A stretch of DNA of 64,000 bases, from contig NZ_CALPCS010000009.1 of NCBI RefSeq assembly GCF_943193065.1, positions 1 through 64,000 on the forward strand, in the 5' to 3' direction. Positions 46,046 through 55,420 of this stretch are shown piece by piece. The notes below the pieces were generated by a model. The model had not been told where the DNA came from and made no database searches. It saw only the letters and a list, made by a program, of their open reading frames with translations. How positions within the stretch are numbered: position 1 is the stretch's first letter; every line of letters begins with the position of its first letter. This stretch comes from Veillonella agrestimuris (GTDB lineage Bacteria; Bacillota; Negativicutes; Veillonellales; Veillonellaceae). A program made the position numbers and the translations under genes.

Positions 46046-47308
46046 TTGGAAAAGCTAGTTATAAATGGTGGCAATCGACTTGAAGGACGTGTTCGCGTAA
46101 GTAGTGCTAAAAACGCTGTTCTTCCTATTATTGCAGCTACATTATTGGCATCTACACCAAGCAAATTATTGGAAATTCCTAATTTGGAAGATGTAGGCAC
46201 TATTTCGCAAGTAATTGAAGCTTTAGGTGTGAAGATTACGCGCAATGGAGGGGATGAAATTATTTTTGACGCTTCCATGTTAACGGCTACAGAAGCACCA
46301 AATGAATTAGTACGTAAAATGCGGGCTTCCTTCCTCGTGATGGGCCCTTTATTAGCTCGTAAAGGAGAAGCTAAAATCTCCTTGCCGGGTGGCTGTGCCA
46401 TTGGGGCTCGTCCTATTGATTTACATTTGAAAGCTTTTGAAGCGTTAGGCGCAGAAATTGAAAGTACAGAAGAATATGTATGTGCTAAGGCTCCTAATGG
46501 ATTAAAAGGGACTGAAATTTATTTAGACTTTCCAAGCGTAGGAGCTACTGAAAATGTAATGATGGCTGCTTCTATGGCTGAAGGTAAAACGATTATCGAA
46601 AATGCTGCAGAAGAACCAGAAATCGTAGATTTAGCAACTTTCTTGAATGCTATGGGGGCTAATATCCGCGGGGCTGGTACTAATGTAATCCGTATTGAAG
46701 GTGTGCCTTCTTTACATGGTGCTATTCATACAGTGATTCCTGATCGCATTGAAGCTGGCACATATTTAATTGCTACGGCTATGGCTGGTGGGGATGTATT
46801 CGTAGAGAATGCTTTGCCAGAGCATTTGAAACCAGTAGTAGCAAAATTGAAAGAAGCTGGCGTTACTGTAGAAGAAGAAATCGATGGTATTCGTGTAGTT
46901 AGCTCTGGTAAAGAATTGAAGGCTGTAGATATTAAAACGTTGCCATATCCAGGCTTTCCAACAGATATGCAAGCTCAATTTATGGCTTTTACAACTATTG
47001 CAGAAGGGACAAGTACTGTTACAGAAACAGTATTTGAAAACCGTTTTATGCACGTTGCAGAGCTTCGTAAAATGGGTGCTCATATCGATATTGATAATCG
47101 CCAAGCTATTGTAGCAGGCGTTCCATCCTTACATGGGGCAGACGTAAATGCTACAGATTTACGAGCCGGTGCAGCTCTCGTATGTGCTGCGCTTGCTGCA
47201 GAAGGGACTACTAAAATTGGTCGCCTTCATCATATTGACCGTGGTTATGATGATTTCGTAGGTAAATTGAAAAGGTTAGGTGCCGATATTGTTCGGATTG
47301 ACGAATGA
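46046..47308 (+). CDS. murA: UDP-N-acetylglucosamine 1-carboxyvinyltransferase
   Basis: The 420-residue enzyme transfers enolpyruvate from PEP to UDP-GlcNAc, the first committed peptidoglycan step. It has [21 protein letters not shown] at the start and the fosfomycin-target cysteine in [11 protein letters not shown] (C117). The start codon is TTG, fixed by TAGGAGGAATTCTT; an in-frame ATG 39 bases upstream has no good site. The stop lies inside the reading frame of the following mreB-like gene. Confidence 0.96.
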   Translation: MEKLVINGGNRLEGRVRVSSAKNAVLPIIAATLLASTPSKLLEIPNLEDVGTISQVIEALGVKITRNGGDEIIFDASMLTATEAPNELVRKMRASFLVMGPLLARKGEAKISLPGGCAIGARPIDLHLKAFEALGAEIESTEEYVCAKAPNGLKGTEIYLDFPSVGATENVMMAASMAEGKTIIENAAEEPEIVDLATFLNAMGANIRGAGTNVIRIEGVPSLHGAIHTVIPDRIEAGTYLIATAMAGGDVFVENALPEHLKPVVAKLKEAGVTVEEEIDGIRVVSSGKELKAVDIKTLPYPGFPTDMQAQFMAFTTIAEGTSTVTETVFENRFMHVAELRKMGAHIDIDNRQAIVAGVPSLHGADVNATDLRAGAALVCAALAAEGTTKIGRLHHIDRGYDDFVGKLKRLGADIVRIDE

Positions 47309-48824
47309 GAAAAGGAACCAAAAACAGAATAATAGAAAACAAAGCCGGCGCACAGAAGAGCCGGCTTTGCGTCGCAAAAGACCCAGACCAGAAGCGGTAG
47401 GAACAGAAACTCAAGGTGAGAAGCGCTCCTTAAGAGAACACATTCAACCAGAAGGGGATTCCACTAATCGGATAGGTACGCAACAAAGGCTAAAAGGGAT
47501 GTCAACACAGCGCCGAAAACGCAGTAAAAACAGTAAAAGTGGGCCGCAGTACACAGAGAAGCGAAGTGCTAAATCTGTTTTGACCAACAAGGTTGAGTCA
47601 GCGTTACGGCGTACTGTGGGGACCGCTTTGCGGGCTAAAGAAGAAGTTAATGAGCGCAGAAAAATGCGGGATGCTTCTGTGAAAGTGACTGCATTACGCC
47701 GTAAAGAGCGCCAAGAGAAACGAACGCAACCAATTGCGAAAACGACGCCTACTATGGCGTTGAAACGCATCGTTTCTCCTGCTAATGTAGGTCATGCGGT
47801 AGCAAAAGTAGGCCGTTCTTTGACTTTCGACATTGGTATTGATTTAGGGACTGCTAATATTCTTATCTATGCAAAAGGGAAAGGTCTCGTCTTAGATGAA
47901 CCATCTTGTGTAGCAAAAGATATGCACACGGGAGATGTGTTGGCTGTTGGTGAAGAAGCCCATCGTATGATTGGGCGGACGCCACAAGGGGTGGAAGTAA
48001 TCCGTCCTGTACAGGCCGGTGTCGTTGCAGATTACGATATGACAGAATTTATGTTGAAATACTTGATTCGTTCTGTTATGCCTGCATCTCGCATTATGAA
48101 AACTCGCATCGTCGTTTGCGTTCCATCTGGCATTACGCCTGTTGAAAAACGAGCCATTTTAGAAGCTTTGCTTCGCATAGGTGCTAAAAAGACCGTCCTT
48201 ATTGAAGAAACGCTAGCGGCTGCTATGGGAACTAGCTTAAATGAAGCTGATCAAGTAGGAGCCATGGTCGTCGATATTGGCGGGGGTACTACGGATATTG
48301 CTGTCTTAAGTGATACAGGTGTTGTTGTTAGTGAGTCGCTCCGCATTGGCGGTGATACTTTCACAGATGCCATTGTTCGTTATGTGCGAAGAAAGAAAAA
48401 ACTTGTCATTGGTAATCTTACGGCAGAAGATATAAAAATCTCCACTGGTACCGTAGACCGTAGATCTCAAGAGAGACATATCGAAGTACGTGGTCGAGAT
48501 GCGTCTACGGGATTACCAAATACGGCGTCACTTACATCGTTGGAAGTACAACGGGCATTAGAACCGCAAGTGATGAATATTTTGGAAGGCATTAAAGGTA
48601 TTCTTGAAAAGACACCGCCAGAATTAGTGGCAGCTATTGGCGATCATGGTATTATTTTAACTGGTGGTGGCGCTTTGATTGACGGTATTGATCGAGTAAT
48701 TTCTCGATCGGTGGGTATTGCTGCGTATGTAGTAGATTCTCCGCGTTATGCCGTTATTAAAGGGGTAGCGAAAACATTAGATGAAATCTCGTCGCTTCGC
48801 GATACATTAGAAGATTTGCAATAA
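47280..48824 (+). CDS. MreB/Mbl-like actin homologue with long basic N-terminal extension
   Basis: Residues from about 181 on are an MreB/Mbl protein: [20 protein letters not shown] (phosphate 1), [15 protein letters not shown] (phosphate 2) and [18 protein letters not shown] (adenosine). About 180 residues before it are very rich in Arg and Lys with low complexity. The frame is open back to a GTG at 47280, preceded by AAAGG, inside the end of murA; no later start has a good site. MreB proteins form membrane filaments guiding wall synthesis. Cocci often lack them, so retention here is notable. The order murA-mbl is a Firmicute trait. The true start is uncertain. Confidence 0.82.
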   Translation: MPILFGLTNEKRNQKQNNRKQSRRTEEPALRRKRPRPEAVGTETQGEKRSLREHIQPEGDSTNRIGTQQRLKGMSTQRRKRSKNSKSGPQYTEKRSAKSVLTNKVESALRRTVGTALRAKEEVNERRKMRDASVKVTALRRKERQEKRTQPIAKTTPTMALKRIVSPANVGHAVAKVGRSLTFDIGIDLGTANILIYAKGKGLVLDEPSCVAKDMHTGDVLAVGEEAHRMIGRTPQGVEVIRPVQAGVVADYDMTEFMLKYLIRSVMPASRIMKTRIVVCVPSGITPVEKRAILEALLRIGAKKTVLIEETLAAAMGTSLNEADQVGAMVVDIGGGTTDIAVLSDTGVVVSESLRIGGDTFTDAIVRYVRRKKKLVIGNLTAEDIKISTGTVDRRSQERHIEVRGRDASTGLPNTASLTSLEVQRALEPQVMNILEGIKGILEKTPPELVAAIGDHGIILTGGGALIDGIDRVISRSVGIAAYVVDSPRYAVIKGVAKTLDEISSLRDTLEDLQ

Positions 48825-48856
48825 ACATATATAAAGCTATGAGAAAGGAGCGTATC

Positions 48857-50197
48857 ATGACTGGCATTACTAGAACTGTATTATCTTTGTTAGTCCTTAG
48901 CACAGTTGGTTCTACTGCATTAGCAGGGGATTTAACAAACCTTAGAGTATCGAATTATGATGGCACGAGTCGAATTGTGTTAGACGTAACAGAACTGCCT
49001 TTGTCGTGGACTAAATCCTATCATAGTGATTCTCGTACGGTAACCTTAAATTTAGCTAATATTACCAATAAAGTGACTACATCCATTGGGAAACAAGTGT
49101 CTAAGGATGGGGTTCTTAAAGATGTGTCCATTTTCCCTGCTAAAGGGGGGATTCAAGTTAAGTTAGGTGCTAGTAAAGCCGTTAATTTTCATGCTTTTTC
49201 ACTGTCTAATCCGGATCGCATCGTTGTGGATATGTTTTCTGATTATAGTCAGAAAACAACAAAAAATATAAGCGACTCCATAGGGGTTACGAAAATTAAG
49301 ACGACTGTGCCAGAAGGCGTTATAAAAGCGACCTCTCTTGTAGTAAGTAATGAATCGCCTATGATGGTTATGCACGACGAAGATGGACTTACGTTAGCCT
49401 CTGTTACAGAGAAATACATTGCGGCCCTTGGTCTTACTGAAAAAGGGAAAGATTTTAATAAACTTTATTCTGTAAGTCGCAGTGGGGATATGGATATTGA
49501 TAAAATTGCATCTGTTGGTGTATTGCGGTATACGCCGAGTAGAGGCTATTTCGTAGAAGAAAAGGCGCCTCTATTGCAGGTGAAAGCTGGCAAAGAGCAG
49601 ATGATAATATCTTCTGTAAATAGACCGCGCCGAAAAGATTCTCTAGCACTGTACACACCTCGTTTTGGGAATAGTACAGAAACCAATCAATACGGTCATG
49701 AAGTGACTGTTACCGGAGGTAAGGTAGCAAGTATTAGTAATGGCAATTCACCGTTAAAAGTTGGATCCTATGTATTGTCTGCTCATGGGGAAGCTATTAA
49801 ATCTTTACAATCCTTAACAATAGGAACGCCTGTATCATTACAACCGCGAGAAGCATTAGCTAAAGTCGATACAGATGGAGGCTCTGTATTTGAAGGTGGT
49901 CATCTTGTTTTGCGCAATGGCTCTTATGTAGGTCCGTTGTCATCGACCAATGAAGGACGAACCTTCATCGGTTCTACTAAGGATGAAAAACTCATTGTAG
50001 TAGCTATTGATAAAAAAGAACCACAATCGGTAGGAGTCACCTTAGAAGAAGGAGCAGAGCTCTTGAAATCACTCGGTGCTGTTAATGGCTTTGAATTGTC
50101 TAACCAAGGTCGAGTCGATATGACTGTTAAAGACGAACCAATCGATAAAAGTGGGCAGAATAATACTGTGTATGAAAGTATTTTGCTAGTCAAATAA
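48857..50197 (+). CDS. Exported AMIN-domain protein with NAGPA-like C-terminal part
   Basis: The protein of 447 residues has a signal peptide (TGITRTVLSLLVLSTVGSTALAG) and an AMIN domain (about 25-130, LTNLRVSNYDGTSRIVLDV and FSLSNPDRIVVDMF). The remainder (about 150-446) has the layout of a phosphodiester glycosidase (NAGPA/DUF2233) domain, including GVTLEEGAELLKSLGAVNG near the end, but the usual DGGGS motif is replaced by FELSNQG. AMIN domains target periplasmic proteins to peptidoglycan. The start follows AAAGGAGCGTATC. A structural or binding role is likelier than hydrolysis; the NAGPA link is tentative. Confidence 0.72.
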   Translation: MTGITRTVLSLLVLSTVGSTALAGDLTNLRVSNYDGTSRIVLDVTELPLSWTKSYHSDSRTVTLNLANITNKVTTSIGKQVSKDGVLKDVSIFPAKGGIQVKLGASKAVNFHAFSLSNPDRIVVDMFSDYSQKTTKNISDSIGVTKIKTTVPEGVIKATSLVVSNESPMMVMHDEDGLTLASVTEKYIAALGLTEKGKDFNKLYSVSRSGDMDIDKIASVGVLRYTPSRGYFVEEKAPLLQVKAGKEQMIISSVNRPRRKDSLALYTPRFGNSTETNQYGHEVTVTGGKVASISNGNSPLKVGSYVLSAHGEAIKSLQSLTIGTPVSLQPREALAKVDTDGGSVFEGGHLVLRNGSYVGPLSSTNEGRTFIGSTKDEKLIVVAIDKKEPQSVGVTLEEGAELLKSLGAVNGFELSNQGRVDMTVKDEPIDKSGQNNTVYESILLVK

Positions 50198-50321
50198 TGA
50201 TACACATAGGTTGCATAAAAGTTGCATACAATTTTGTTTGAAAAAAAAGAATAAATTTAGTATAATAGATTCAATCATTTAATATCTAAATGTTACATAT
50301 TATATAGAAGGAGGGATCGTT

Positions 50322-50606
50322 ATGAAAAAAACTATGTTAGCTTTTGCTGCATTGTTAGCACTTGGTGTTACTTCTGTAATGGCGGCCCCTGTATCATACC
50401 AAAGCGTATTAACAGGGAAAGTAGCATCTGTAGTAGCTGTTGGCTCCCCTGTAACGGAAGGGCAAACATTGGTGACTGTAGAAACTTTAGCAGGTCCAAT
50501 GGCAGCAGCTAAATCTACTGTAAATGGTACTGTATCTGCAGTAAATGTTGCAGTAGGTTCTGATGTTTCTCGTGACCAAGTTGTTGTCACTGTAGAAAGT
50601 AAATAA
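50322..50606 (+). CDS. Small exported biotinyl/lipoyl-like domain protein
   Basis: The 94-residue protein has a signal peptide (MKKTMLAFAALLALGVTSVMA) and then a single biotinyl/lipoyl-like hammerhead: two quasi-repeats GKVASVVAVGSPVTEGQTLVTVE and GTVSAVNVAVGSDVSRDQVVV. The modified lysine of the EAMKM-type turn is absent (ETLAG). Such domains without lysine occur in membrane-fusion proteins of efflux pumps, but here the domain stands alone. Its place is the periplasm or envelope. GAAGGAGGGATCGTT precedes the ATG; it lies 12 bases before the S55 peptidase gene. Confidence 0.75.
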   Translation: MKKTMLAFAALLALGVTSVMAAPVSYQSVLTGKVASVVAVGSPVTEGQTLVTVETLAGPMAAAKSTVNGTVSAVNVAVGSDVSRDQVVVTVESK

Positions 50607-50617
50607 AGGAGATAGGA

Positions 50618-52573
50618 ATGAAGTTTTCTCATTCTTGGCGTCGGTATAGAAAAACGATACTGGCGCTTTTCTTCTGTAGTGCGCTATCATCGGCACAGGC
50701 AGTGGACTTTATGCCTGTTAATGATGTAGAAACGGGCATGGAAGGGATAGCAAAAACTGTAATAGTAGGAGATACCATCTCTACCTTTGACGTGAAAGTC
50801 TTAGGTGTTATGAAGGATAGAGGTCCTTCGGGGCACTTGATTTTGGCAAAATTCTCTGGTCCTGTTATAGAACAAACTGGAGGGATTGCTCACGGTATGA
50901 GTGGTAGTCCTGTATATATAAATGGAAAATTAGTAGGCGCTATAGCGTATGGTTGGGGCTTTGCAGATGGAACGATTGGCATGATTACACCGATCGAAGA
51001 TATGGTGAAATTATGGAATATTCCATACGAGAAGAATTTATCCAATACCTGGTCTGACCAACAATTAATTCCTTTAACGACGCCTTTGATGGCTTACGGT
51101 TTTGACCGTAAATCGATGGATTATTTTAAAGCTAAATTGCCACAATATAATTATGAAACTTATGATACAGCTAGCGCTAGCGGCGACGATATAGTAAAAC
51201 CGTTAGAAGCCGGTGGATCTGTAGCAGCATTATTAGTGGATGGGGATTTAAAATTAGGCTCCATTGGCACAGTGACTCACGTAGACGGTGAGAAAATCGT
51301 AGCCTTTGGTCATCCGTTCTTGAAACATGGGTCGACGAATTACTTCATGCATAATGCTAGCATTTTTACGGTTGTAAAAAGCTATAATGCAGCTTTTAAA
51401 TTGGGGTCTATGGGTCAAGAAGTAGGCACGGTTACAGAAGATAGAGGTGCAGGGATCGCTGGTGTGTCTGGCGTGATTTCCCACGGCATTCCTGTACGAT
51501 TCCATTTGAAAGATATCGACATGGGTCGCGATGAGAGCTCTTACGTCAAAGTCGTTGAAGATAAAGAAATGACGCCTACATTGGCAGCTACATCATTGTA
51601 TAATATGTTGAATAAATTAATTGATCGCAGTGGTTCTGGTACATCTACTATTTCCTATACCATTACGCCAAAAGGCAAAGATTTAAAACCTTTGAAGCGA
51701 ACTAATATGTTCTATAGTAGTGATTCAATTACAGAAAAAACTGTCGATGAATTTTATAATATTATCGACATTCTTTTGAATAACCGTTTTGTTGATTATG
51801 AAATTGCTGACATTGCAGTCGAAGCAGATATTACGGAAGATAAGAAAACAGCAAAGCTCGTTGATGCCGCTGCATCTTCTACGATTGTGGCGCCTGGCGA
51901 TACGATTGTTGTAGACGTTATTTTGGAACCATATAGAGGTGAGAAAATTACGAAAGAAGTATTCTTTACGGTTCCAAAAGATCAACCAATTGGTACATAT
52001 ACATTAGAAGTACGTGGTGGTGGTGAAATTCCATTGCCATATGTATTGGAAAAGCAAAAATATAATTTAACAGATGAAGTGTTGCGACGCCTAAAAGTGT
52101 ATAAAGATTTTGATGATTTATTTAGTGAATTGGAAAAGACAGACACAAATAATCAAATCGTTGTAGAATTCTTAGAAGAAGGCATTAGTCTCGTTAATGA
52201 AGAAGCATCTACTAAATCTGTGAAAAAAGCTAAATTGCAAGATGTAGAAGAGAAGCCGAGTCCAGGAGCAATGAAAAAGAAAAACTCCCATGAAGACTTA
52301 GGTGATACAAAAGAAGAAGATCAAAAAGCGAAAGCTTCTGTGGACACAGAATATATTGTACAAGGTGATGGACAATTTACCGTACAAGTTATGAGTGTTG
52401 GAGATCGAGATAAAGCGCTAGCAAAACGAGCTAAAGAAATGAAAGCGCAAGCTAAAATGGCTCATAAACTAGAGCTTGAAAATGAAGCCGGCAAAACAAC
52501 AGCGGGCAAAGCGAAAGCAGAGAAAGCAAACGCCCCTAAAGATGGGGCTGATAAGGAAGATACTAGTAGGTAA
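50618..52573 (+). CDS. SpoIVB-type S55 peptidase domain protein
   Basis: The 651-residue protein has a signal peptide or anchor (about 12-29), then an S55 domain with GGIAHGMSGSPVYINGKLVGA (catalytic Ser region at 93-98) and IVAFGHPFLKHG near 229. SpoIVB itself cuts SpoIVFA in sporulation. No sporulation genes appear in this window. The last 150 residues are low complexity, rich in Lys, Ala and Glu. It sits between exported envelope proteins and the mla genes, overlapping none but only 12 bases before mlaE, so a role in outer-membrane quality control or signalling is an inference. Confidence 0.82.
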   Translation: MKFSHSWRRYRKTILALFFCSALSSAQAVDFMPVNDVETGMEGIAKTVIVGDTISTFDVKVLGVMKDRGPSGHLILAKFSGPVIEQTGGIAHGMSGSPVYINGKLVGAIAYGWGFADGTIGMITPIEDMVKLWNIPYEKNLSNTWSDQQLIPLTTPLMAYGFDRKSMDYFKAKLPQYNYETYDTASASGDDIVKPLEAGGSVAALLVDGDLKLGSIGTVTHVDGEKIVAFGHPFLKHGSTNYFMHNASIFTVVKSYNAAFKLGSMGQEVGTVTEDRGAGIAGVSGVISHGIPVRFHLKDIDMGRDESSYVKVVEDKEMTPTLAATSLYNMLNKLIDRSGSGTSTISYTITPKGKDLKPLKRTNMFYSSDSITEKTVDEFYNIIDILLNNRFVDYEIADIAVEADITEDKKTAKLVDAAASSTIVAPGDTIVVDVILEPYRGEKITKEVFFTVPKDQPIGTYTLEVRGGGEIPLPYVLEKQKYNLTDEVLRRLKVYKDFDDLFSELEKTDTNNQIVVEFLEEGISLVNEEASTKSVKKAKLQDVEEKPSPGAMKKKNSHEDLGDTKEEDQKAKASVDTEYIVQGDGQFTVQVMSVGDRDKALAKRAKEMKAQAKMAHKLELENEAGKTTAGKAKAEKANAPKDGADKEDTSR

Positions 52574-52584
52574 GGAGGCAAGCA

Positions 52585-53346
52585 GTGAACTGGCTTGAAG
52601 TTGTGGGCCGTAAAGTAATGGATGGCTTCTCTCAAATTGGGAGCGCCACATTATTGATAGGGCAAACCATAAAGCAATTGAAGATGCTAAATGTTTGGCA
52701 TGTAGTGCAACAAATGGCTCACTTAGGTGTAGACTCTTTGCCTATCATTAGCCTTACTTTACTATTTGCAGGTGGCGTTATGACCTTGCAAATTACGGAT
52801 GTATTGATTACCTATGGCGCTCAAAGTACAGTGGGGGGGCTTATGGCTGTTGCTATGGGTCGTGAGTTGGGACCTATTTTAGTAGGCGTAGTTCTCGCTG
52901 GCCGGGTCGGTGCTGCTATTACTGCAGAAATCGGGACTATGAAAGTGACAGAACAAATTGATGCCCTTAGAGTAATGGCGGTAGATCCTGTAGGATATCT
53001 CGTTGTACCTCGTGTTGTAGCTTGTATGATTATGGTGCCAATTTTAGCGTTTTATGGTATTGTTATTGGTATCGGTGGTGGCTATTTTGTAGCTACTGTT
53101 ATCAAAGGTTTGGCGCCAGCTACCTATTTAGATTCAATACAATTGTTTTCCACTATTTCTGACTTCACATTAGGTTTGTTAAAGTCTAGTGTCTTTGGTG
53201 CAGTCATTGCTTTAGTAGGTGCATACAAAGGGATGAACACAAAGATGGGAGCAGAAGCAGTGGGCTTCTCTACAACTAGTTCTGTAGTGACTAGTATTAT
53301 CCTCATTTTTGTATTGAACTACTTTTTATCATCTATACTATATTAA
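52585..53346 (+). CDS. mlaE: MlaE-type phospholipid ABC permease
   Basis: The 253-residue permease of the MlaE family has about five membrane segments and the signature AVAMGRELGPILVGVVLAGRVGAAITAEIGTMKVTEQIDAL (about 91-131). With MlaF and MlaD it moves phospholipid between inner and outer membranes. The start is GTG after TAAGGAGGCAAGCA. The mlaE-mlaF-mlaD order with no mlaB or mlaC matches the minimal system described for Veillonella. Confidence 0.94.
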   Translation: MNWLEVVGRKVMDGFSQIGSATLLIGQTIKQLKMLNVWHVVQQMAHLGVDSLPIISLTLLFAGGVMTLQITDVLITYGAQSTVGGLMAVAMGRELGPILVGVVLAGRVGAAITAEIGTMKVTEQIDALRVMAVDPVGYLVVPRVVACMIMVPILAFYGIVIGIGGGYFVATVIKGLAPATYLDSIQLFSTISDFTLGLLKSSVFGAVIALVGAYKGMNTKMGAEAVGFSTTSSVVTSIILIFVLNYFLSSILY

Positions 53347-53367
53347 TCAAACTCGGAAGAACGACAT

Positions 53368-54126
53368 ATGATAGAATTACGAGATGTAGTTGTAGCTTAT
53401 GATAGTCGAGTGATATTAGACTCCATTAACCTCACCGTTGAAGATGGCGAAACATTAGTCATTCTCGGGGGTAGTGGCAGTGGTAAAAGTACACTATTGC
53501 GACTTCTCATTGGGTTGCAACGACCTACATCAGGACAGATCATAGTAGATGGTGTTGATATTACCACTATATCTGAAGACGAATTTAATACAGTACGCCA
53601 AAAAATGGGAATGGTATTTCAATACTCTGCCTTATTTGACTCCATGTCAGTAGGTGAAAATGTAGCCTTTGGCCTCCGACAACATACTGATAAAAAAGAC
53701 GATGAAATTAATGGCATCGTTAGTGAGCGATTAGACTGGGTTGGGCTGAGAGGTTACGAATCGTATATGCCCAATGAATTGTCTGGGGGTATGAAAAAGA
53801 GGGTCAGCTTAGCGCGAGCTATTGCACTAGATCCAACGCTTATACTCTACGATGAGCCTTCTTCGGGCCTCGATCCGATTACGTCAGGTACGATTAGCAT
53901 GCTCATTCGTGGTATGCAAGAGCGATTAGATTGTACATCTATCGTTGTAACACATGATATGCAATCTGCTTTTTATGTAGCCGACAGGATTGCCTTATTG
54001 GATAAAGGGAAATTTATTGAGATTTCTCCTACGGAGGAATTTAAACACTCTTCCAATCCAAAAGTACAACAGTTTATCAATGGAGCGGCTGAACCCATTC
54101 ATATTGTGGCAAGGAGAGACGTGTAA
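53368..54126 (+). CDS. mlaF: MlaF-type ABC ATPase
   Basis: The 252-residue ATPase has Walker A GGSGSGKST (about 34-42), LSGGMKKRVSLARAIA (signature) and LILYDEPSSGLDPITSG (Walker B). The LSGGM and DEPSSGLDP forms are typical of Mkl/MlaF. It powers MlaE. It ends in an overlap (one base) with mlaD, and lies 21 bases after mlaE. Confidence 0.95.
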   Translation: MIELRDVVVAYDSRVILDSINLTVEDGETLVILGGSGSGKSTLLRLLIGLQRPTSGQIIVDGVDITTISEDEFNTVRQKMGMVFQYSALFDSMSVGENVAFGLRQHTDKKDDEINGIVSERLDWVGLRGYESYMPNELSGGMKKRVSLARAIALDPTLILYDEPSSGLDPITSGTISMLIRGMQERLDCTSIVVTHDMQSAFYVADRIALLDKGKFIEISPTEEFKHSSNPKVQQFINGAAEPIHIVARRDV

Positions 54127-55397
54127 TGAAGTGGACAACGGAAGCCAAAGTAGGGGCTTTCACAATTATAGGTATAATCCTATTTATTATAGGCATTATT
54201 TTTGTGGGACGCATCGATATATTCGGAAAACCACAAATGACAATTAACGGTAGTTTTGAACAGGTCAATGGTTTAAAAAATGGCAACCAAGTTAAATATT
54301 CTGGTGTTGCTATTGGTAGTGTTTCTGATATCGAAATTACACCGCAAGGGGTTGTGGTAAAGATGAAAGTTGACGATACTACACAAATCCCTAGCGATTC
54401 TGTATTTAGTTTAGGATCTGACGGTTTTCTGGGCGATAAATTTATCCAAATTTCTCCAGGTTCGTCGAAGGTGTATTTGCGCGATGGAGATGCTGTAAAA
54501 GGTGAAGGTAGTGATGCTGTAGAAAAAGCCATGAAAAGTGCTGAAAAATTGATGGCTGGTACGGAGCAAATGTTGCAATCTATCAACAATATTATCGGCG
54601 ATCCACAAACGCAAAATGCTTTAAAATATTCTTTACAATCTACCGCAGCTATGGCTGACAATGTAGTAGCTATCACTCAAAATATGGCAGATGTAACAGC
54701 ACAACTCAATGCAACAGCACAGCAATTTAATGCTGATGGCAATGCGGGGGAAGATATGCGCGCTATTTTGACAAATATGAAACAAACCACAGAACGCGTG
54801 GATAATATGGCGCGTGCCATGGAAGGGACTGTAACAGACCCAACGGCGCAGAATAATTTGAAAGAAACATTACATAATACGGCACAAATTTCTGCTCGTG
54901 TTAATAAATTAATGGGTGGTAAAGCTTACAATAATGGTGCTGAAACGCCTAATGTAGATGATGCAATAAAAGGTGGTCAGTCTGAAAAAAAGTCATCTTC
55001 TAAAGTGGAGCCATCTGTAGATTTCCTTTATAATACTAATGACAATGAGTTCCGCGTAAACGGTAGAGTCCGCATGTATAGCGATAAAGGAATGGGAGAA
55101 ATTGGCTTTTCCAATATTGGCGATGGTACTGATTTTGATTTGAATGCAGGTAAATTCATTGCCCCAAAATGGTTAGTGCGAGGTGGCATTTTTGAAAGTG
55201 AACTCGGTGTTGGTTTAGACTATAATCCGCGAGGATCATTTGCCTTATCTGCCGTTATGTATGATTTAAATCATCGTAAATATCGATTACGTTCTGATAT
55301 TCGATTACATAAGGATACCTATGGTGTAGTCCAAATGACAAGACCTTTTAGTTCTTCTAATGGGGGCACCTATTTCGGTATTAAGCAAGTATTTTAA
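54126..55397 (+). CDS. mlaD: MlaD with C-terminal beta-barrel-like domain
   Basis: The 423-residue protein has one N-terminal membrane segment (about 11-30), an MCE domain (about 37-115, FEQVNGLKNGNQVKYSGVAIG), a long helical region (about 130-265), a flexible linker, and a C-terminal part (about 295-423) of short amphipathic strands ending in KQVF, as expected of an outer-membrane barrel with a terminal Phe. E. coli MlaD (about 180 residues) lacks the last two parts. A published Veillonella MlaD is a trans-envelope bridge, and this architecture fits it. Confidence 0.9.
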   Translation: MKWTTEAKVGAFTIIGIILFIIGIIFVGRIDIFGKPQMTINGSFEQVNGLKNGNQVKYSGVAIGSVSDIEITPQGVVVKMKVDDTTQIPSDSVFSLGSDGFLGDKFIQISPGSSKVYLRDGDAVKGEGSDAVEKAMKSAEKLMAGTEQMLQSINNIIGDPQTQNALKYSLQSTAAMADNVVAITQNMADVTAQLNATAQQFNADGNAGEDMRAILTNMKQTTERVDNMARAMEGTVTDPTAQNNLKETLHNTAQISARVNKLMGGKAYNNGAETPNVDDAIKGGQSEKKSSSKVEPSVDFLYNTNDNEFRVNGRVRMYSDKGMGEIGFSNIGDGTDFDLNAGKFIAPKWLVRGGIFESELGVGLDYNPRGSFALSAVMYDLNHRKYRLRSDIRLHKDTYGVVQMTRPFSSSNGGTYFGIKQVF

Positions 55398-55420
55398 ACA
55401 CATTATGTGGAGGTAAACCT

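Noticed and set aside
47305..47400. 31-codon ORF starting at the ATGA overlap with murA
   Set aside because: It ends at 47400 in a different frame from the MreB domain; without a frameshift it cannot be the MreB start.
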